A stretch of DNA of 64,000 nucleotides from assembly GCF_902499175.1 (NCBI RefSeq), contig NZ_CABVQC010000028.1, forward strand, positions 35,057 to 99,056. Direction: 5' to 3'. This stretch comes from Burkholderia aenigmatica (GTDB lineage Bacteria > Pseudomonadota > Gammaproteobacteria > Burkholderiales > Burkholderiaceae). The first letter of the stretch is position 1. The number at the start of each line of letters is the position of its first letter. Below, piece after piece: positions 61,783 to 64,000 of this stretch. The position numbers and the translations under genes are program-made. The notes under the pieces were generated by a model. It made no database searches and was not told where the DNA came from. It saw only the letters and a list, made by a program, of their open reading frames with translations.

Positions 61783-62640
61783 TCACAGGAGCCCGGCCGC
61801 GCGCACGATCATCGCGATGCCTGCCCCGATCGCGCCCCAGCCGACGATCTGCGCGACGCGCTCGCCAGCCGGCACCAGGCGCTCGGCGGCCATCGCGACC
61901 GTTACGACGGCCATCACGCGCAAATCCATCGCGCCGGCTGCCAGCGCGACCGCCATCAGGTTCCCGCAACAGGCGCCGCAACGCATTGCGGCTCGCACGC
62001 CGTGCCACCAGGCGGCGCCCGTGTGCTCCCGTGGCAGGCCTGCATCCGCCGCCGCGTGACGGCAGCAGGCCAGCCGGTGCGCCTTCCAACCCGAAAGCTG
62101 CCACATCCCCGCACCGGACACGATCGCACCGGCCGCGAACGGCATCGCACGGGCGAGCGCCGGCAGCCGGACAGCGGCGGCGGTCAGCGCGGCGCCAGCA
62201 GGAAACACAAGCGCCCCAAGCGCCATCCATACCGCGAAATATCCCGCGCCGGCTACAACGACCAGCCAGGTCGAACGCGCCGCGGCCAACGGACCCACGC
62301 TCTGCCGGTATCGCCAGAGCACCGGCGCCAGCACGGGCAGCATCATCGTCACCGTCATCGTGCCCCACATGCCGGCGAACGCCGCGAACGTGCGTCCGGC
62401 GCCCCATCCGCACGGCCGCTGCCATGCCGCCGAGGTCATCCAGCCACCGGACACCGGTACGCCACCCATCGCGGCCATCGACGCGTGCTGCGCGACGGTC
62501 GCGATCGCGGCGACGGCGAACACGGCCACCAACGCCGCCCCGAAGGCCCGCTGATCGGGGCCCGCATCGCCGGCCGCCCGCCGTGTCATCGCCCGCCCCC
62601 ACCCGTCGCCGGCGCGCTCAGCCGCGTGCGTACTCGTCAT
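61783..62640 (-). CDS. DUF2182 predicted metal-binding integral membrane protein
   Basis: A 285-residue inner-membrane protein with about six to seven helices, matching DUF2182 (family described as predicted metal-binding integral membrane protein): MWGTMTVTMMLPVLAP, YFAVWMALGALVFP, the CCRHA and RCGACC cysteine clusters, and GNLMAVALAAGAMDLRVM. The start at 62640 overlaps the DUF899 stop by 23 bp. ATG 62589 is an alternative. It is probably co-expressed with the DUF899 gene. Function unknown. Confidence 0.8.
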   Translation of the reverse strand: MTSTHAAERAGDGWGRAMTRRAAGDAGPDQRAFGAALVAVFAVAAIATVAQHASMAAMGGVPVSGGWMTSAAWQRPCGWGAGRTFAAFAGMWGTMTVTMMLPVLAPVLWRYRQSVGPLAAARSTWLVVVAGAGYFAVWMALGALVFPAGAALTAAAVRLPALARAMPFAAGAIVSGAGMWQLSGWKAHRLACCRHAAADAGLPREHTGAAWWHGVRAAMRCGACCGNLMAVALAAGAMDLRVMAVVTVAMAAERLVPAGERVAQIVGWGAIGAGIAMIVRAAGLL

Positions 62641-63382
62641 GACGACGCCACCACGGGCCGGTCTCGTTGCGCCCGCGCGGCGCGCGATCGAGCCACTGGT
62701 ACATCCCCCACAGCCCGTCGAGCCCGCGCGCATAGGTCGAATACGTGTGATAAACCGCGCCGTCCTCGCGCACGAACGCGCTCATCCCCGGCCGGTCGAG
62801 CGAATACGTGACCGCATCGGTGCCGCAGGTCGCCGCGAACGCCACGACGGGTGCCGGCGGCGGATCCATGTCCATTGCGTGGCCGGCCCGCGCGTAGTTG
62901 TACTCGACGTCGCCCGCGCGCTGCTGCGTTTCGGTGAACGACACATTGAAGTCGAAGTTGAAATCGCTGCCGACCGACGACGCCCACGGGAAGCTCCACC
63001 CCATCCGCTGCCGGTAAGCGAGCAGCTTCGCGAGCGGCGCGCGCGACACGGCCGCGAGCGTCACGTCGTGGTTCGCCAGGTGCACGGCAAAGCCGTCGAA
63101 ACCGTCGGCAATCGACGAACACGACGGGCAACCGGCCTTGTAGTCGGGGCCGAACATGAAGTGATAGACGAGCAGTTGCGACCGGCCGCGAAACAGGTCG
63201 TCGAGCGTTGCCTGCCCGTCTTCGGTGTCGAACCGGTACGTCTTGTCGACGCGCACCCACGGCAGTGCCTGGCGCCGCCGTGCGAGTTCGTCGCTTTGCC
63301 GAGTCAGCGCCTTTTCCGCGTCAAGCAGCGCGCGGCGCTCGGCCAGCCATTCTTCGCGCGTTCCGGTGAGATGGGTCGTCAT
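62618..63382 (-). CDS. DUF899 thioredoxin-like protein
   Basis: A 254-residue DUF899 protein with a thioredoxin-like fold: SQLLVYHFMFGPDY then the redox-type CPSC motif in AGCPSCSSIADGF (~90), FPWASSVGSDFNFDFNVSF and YHTYSTYARGLDGLWGMYQWLD. Members are often annotated as putative dithiol-disulfide oxidoreductases but are not characterised. ATG 63382 with AGGTGCC-type spacing is chosen. It overlaps the downstream DUF2182 gene. Confidence 0.87.
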   Translation of the reverse strand: MTTHLTGTREEWLAERRALLDAEKALTRQSDELARRRQALPWVRVDKTYRFDTEDGQATLDDLFRGRSQLLVYHFMFGPDYKAGCPSCSSIADGFDGFAVHLANHDVTLAAVSRAPLAKLLAYRQRMGWSFPWASSVGSDFNFDFNVSFTETQQRAGDVEYNYARAGHAMDMDPPPAPVVAFAATCGTDAVTYSLDRPGMSAFVREDGAVYHTYSTYARGLDGLWGMYQWLDRAPRGRNETGPWWRRHDEYARG

Positions 63383-63496
63383 TGCAGGTGCCTCCTTCCG
63401 ATGGGTTTCCGGGCACGGCGTCCGGCGCCGTGTGCATGGTGCTAGATTAGTGGCGGGCATCGAGCCGGAGGGAGTGACAAGTGTGTCGGGATTCGG

Positions 63497-64000
63497 ATGG
63501 ATTCGCTGATCACGGCGGCTGCGCGCGCGCTCGCGGCCGGTGACGCGTTCGGCGCGCTGAACCGCGTCGCGCTGCGCGACGACGCACCGGCGCTCGCGCT
63601 GCGCGGGATCGCGATGGCGCAGCTCGGCGATTTCGAACGCGCACGTGCACTCGTGCGCAGCGCCGCACGCGCGTTCGGCGCAAGGGAGGCCGTGGCGCGT
63701 GCGCGCTGTGTCGTCGCGGAAGCGGAGATCGCGCTCGCGTCGCGCGACCTGCGCTGGCCGACGCGCGCGCTCGATGCCGCCTGCGCGACGCTCGACGCGC
63801 ACGGCGACCGCGCGAACGCCGCGCATGCGCGCTATCTCGGCGTGCGCCGGCTGCTGTTGATCGGTCAGCTCGACGATGCCGAACGGATGCTTGCGAATCT
63901 TGATCCCGCGCCGCTCCCGGCAGCATCGCGCGCCGCCCATGAGCTGATCGCGGCTGGCATCGCGATGCGCCGCATCCGCACGCACGCGGCCCGCGCGGCG
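63497..64000 (+). CDS. helical-repeat protein, 3'-truncated by window
   Basis: The first 168 residues of a gene that runs off the right edge, starting at ATG 63497 and open to the end. It is made of TPR/SEL-like helical pairs (ALNRVALRDDAPALALRGIA, LGDFERARALVRSAARAFG, ALDAACATLDAHGDRANAAH, LLLIGQLDDAERMLANL). Such N-termini occur in large AAA/LuxR-type regulators as well as in scaffold proteins. The missing C-terminus decides which. Divergent from the DUF899 gene. Confidence 0.7.
   Translation, partial: MDSLITAAARALAAGDAFGALNRVALRDDAPALALRGIAMAQLGDFERARALVRSAARAFGAREAVARARCVVAEAEIALASRDLRWPTRALDAACATLDAHGDRANAAHARYLGVRRLLLIGQLDDAERMLANLDPAPLPAASRAAHELIAAGIAMRRIRTHAARAA

Noticed and set aside
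61565..62602. Minus-strand frame containing TERR repeats from the 12-bp tandem array
   Set aside because: It overlaps DUF2182 in another frame, and the repeat is in non-coding DNA. No ribosome site.
59791..62811. A 1006-codon plus-strand open frame
   Set aside because: Antisense to guaB and the DUF2182 gene, both with clear family signatures. The translation is repetitive Arg/His/Ala.

Overview
The window is GC-rich, densely coded bacterial DNA. Gene content and protein sequences point to the genus Burkholderia, probably the B. cepacia complex: OmpR/EnvZ next to ahpC/ahpD, ispD-ispF-mfd, an mrcA-type PBP1A, a complete urate-to-glyoxylate pathway and many LysR regulators. This is inferred from protein resemblance; no database search was possible.

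Layout. (1) Positions 1-3802 are the right-hand end of a prophage or integrative element. It holds a truncated PAPS-reductase-family gene, several small phage proteins, an excisionase-like HTH protein and a tyrosine integrase that abuts the 3' end of a tRNA-Leu(UAG) gene (3957-4043), the likely integration site. (2) 4280-8312: a squalene-synthase-like protein with degenerate aspartate motifs, a DUF1501/DUF1800 pair and a small secreted protein. (3) 8571-12048: OmpR/EnvZ two-component system, then AhpC and AhpD. (4) 12179-20006: ispF, ispD, mfd, an ArgE-type deacetylase, a threonine-dehydratase-like PLP enzyme and a DUF3574 lipoprotein. (5) 20091-25646: PBP1A, PspA, a TPR membrane protein and MscL, an envelope-oriented block.

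(6) 26493-44207 is dominated by purine/ureide catabolism. It has a LysR regulator, an 8-oxoguanine-deaminase-like amidohydrolase, HiuH and the membrane urate oxidase PuuD. A long minus-strand run follows: GntR, NCS1 permease, hydantoin/allantoin racemase, PuuE allantoinase, UraD, allantoicase and AllA. Together these convert urate to 5-hydroxyisourate, OHCU, allantoin, allantoate, ureidoglycolate, and finally glyoxylate plus urea. An ACT protein, two LysR regulators, a class IV aminotransferase and a Rid-family protein are interspersed, and LdcA follows. (7) 44316-48707: TadA, a DUF1992 protein, a small secreted protein, a LuxR-type regulator and an MFS transporter.

(8) 49006-53101 is the most intriguing unit. 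It is a tightly coupled plus-strand operon of GntR regulator, AprA/FrdA-like flavoprotein, AprB-like 2x[4Fe-4S] ferredoxin, HEAT-repeat protein and DUF971 protein. It looks like a small redox enzyme with its own accessory/maturation proteins and an autoregulatory operator; its substrate is unknown. (9) 53203-57433: hydroxyacid dehydrogenase, Nudix, GNAT, TetR/DJ-1 divergent pair and a DnaQ-like exonuclease. (10) 57686-61494: guaB, a membrane protein and guaA (GMP synthesis). (11) 61783-64000: DUF2182 and DUF899 proteins, and the start of a helical-repeat protein that runs off the window.

Several regulatory sites can be read directly from the DNA: perfect inverted repeats at the two GntR promoters, at the TetR/DJ-1 divergent promoter and inside the LuxR-gene promoter, plus numerous intrinsic terminators. 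No CRISPR array, rRNA or insertion sequence was seen.
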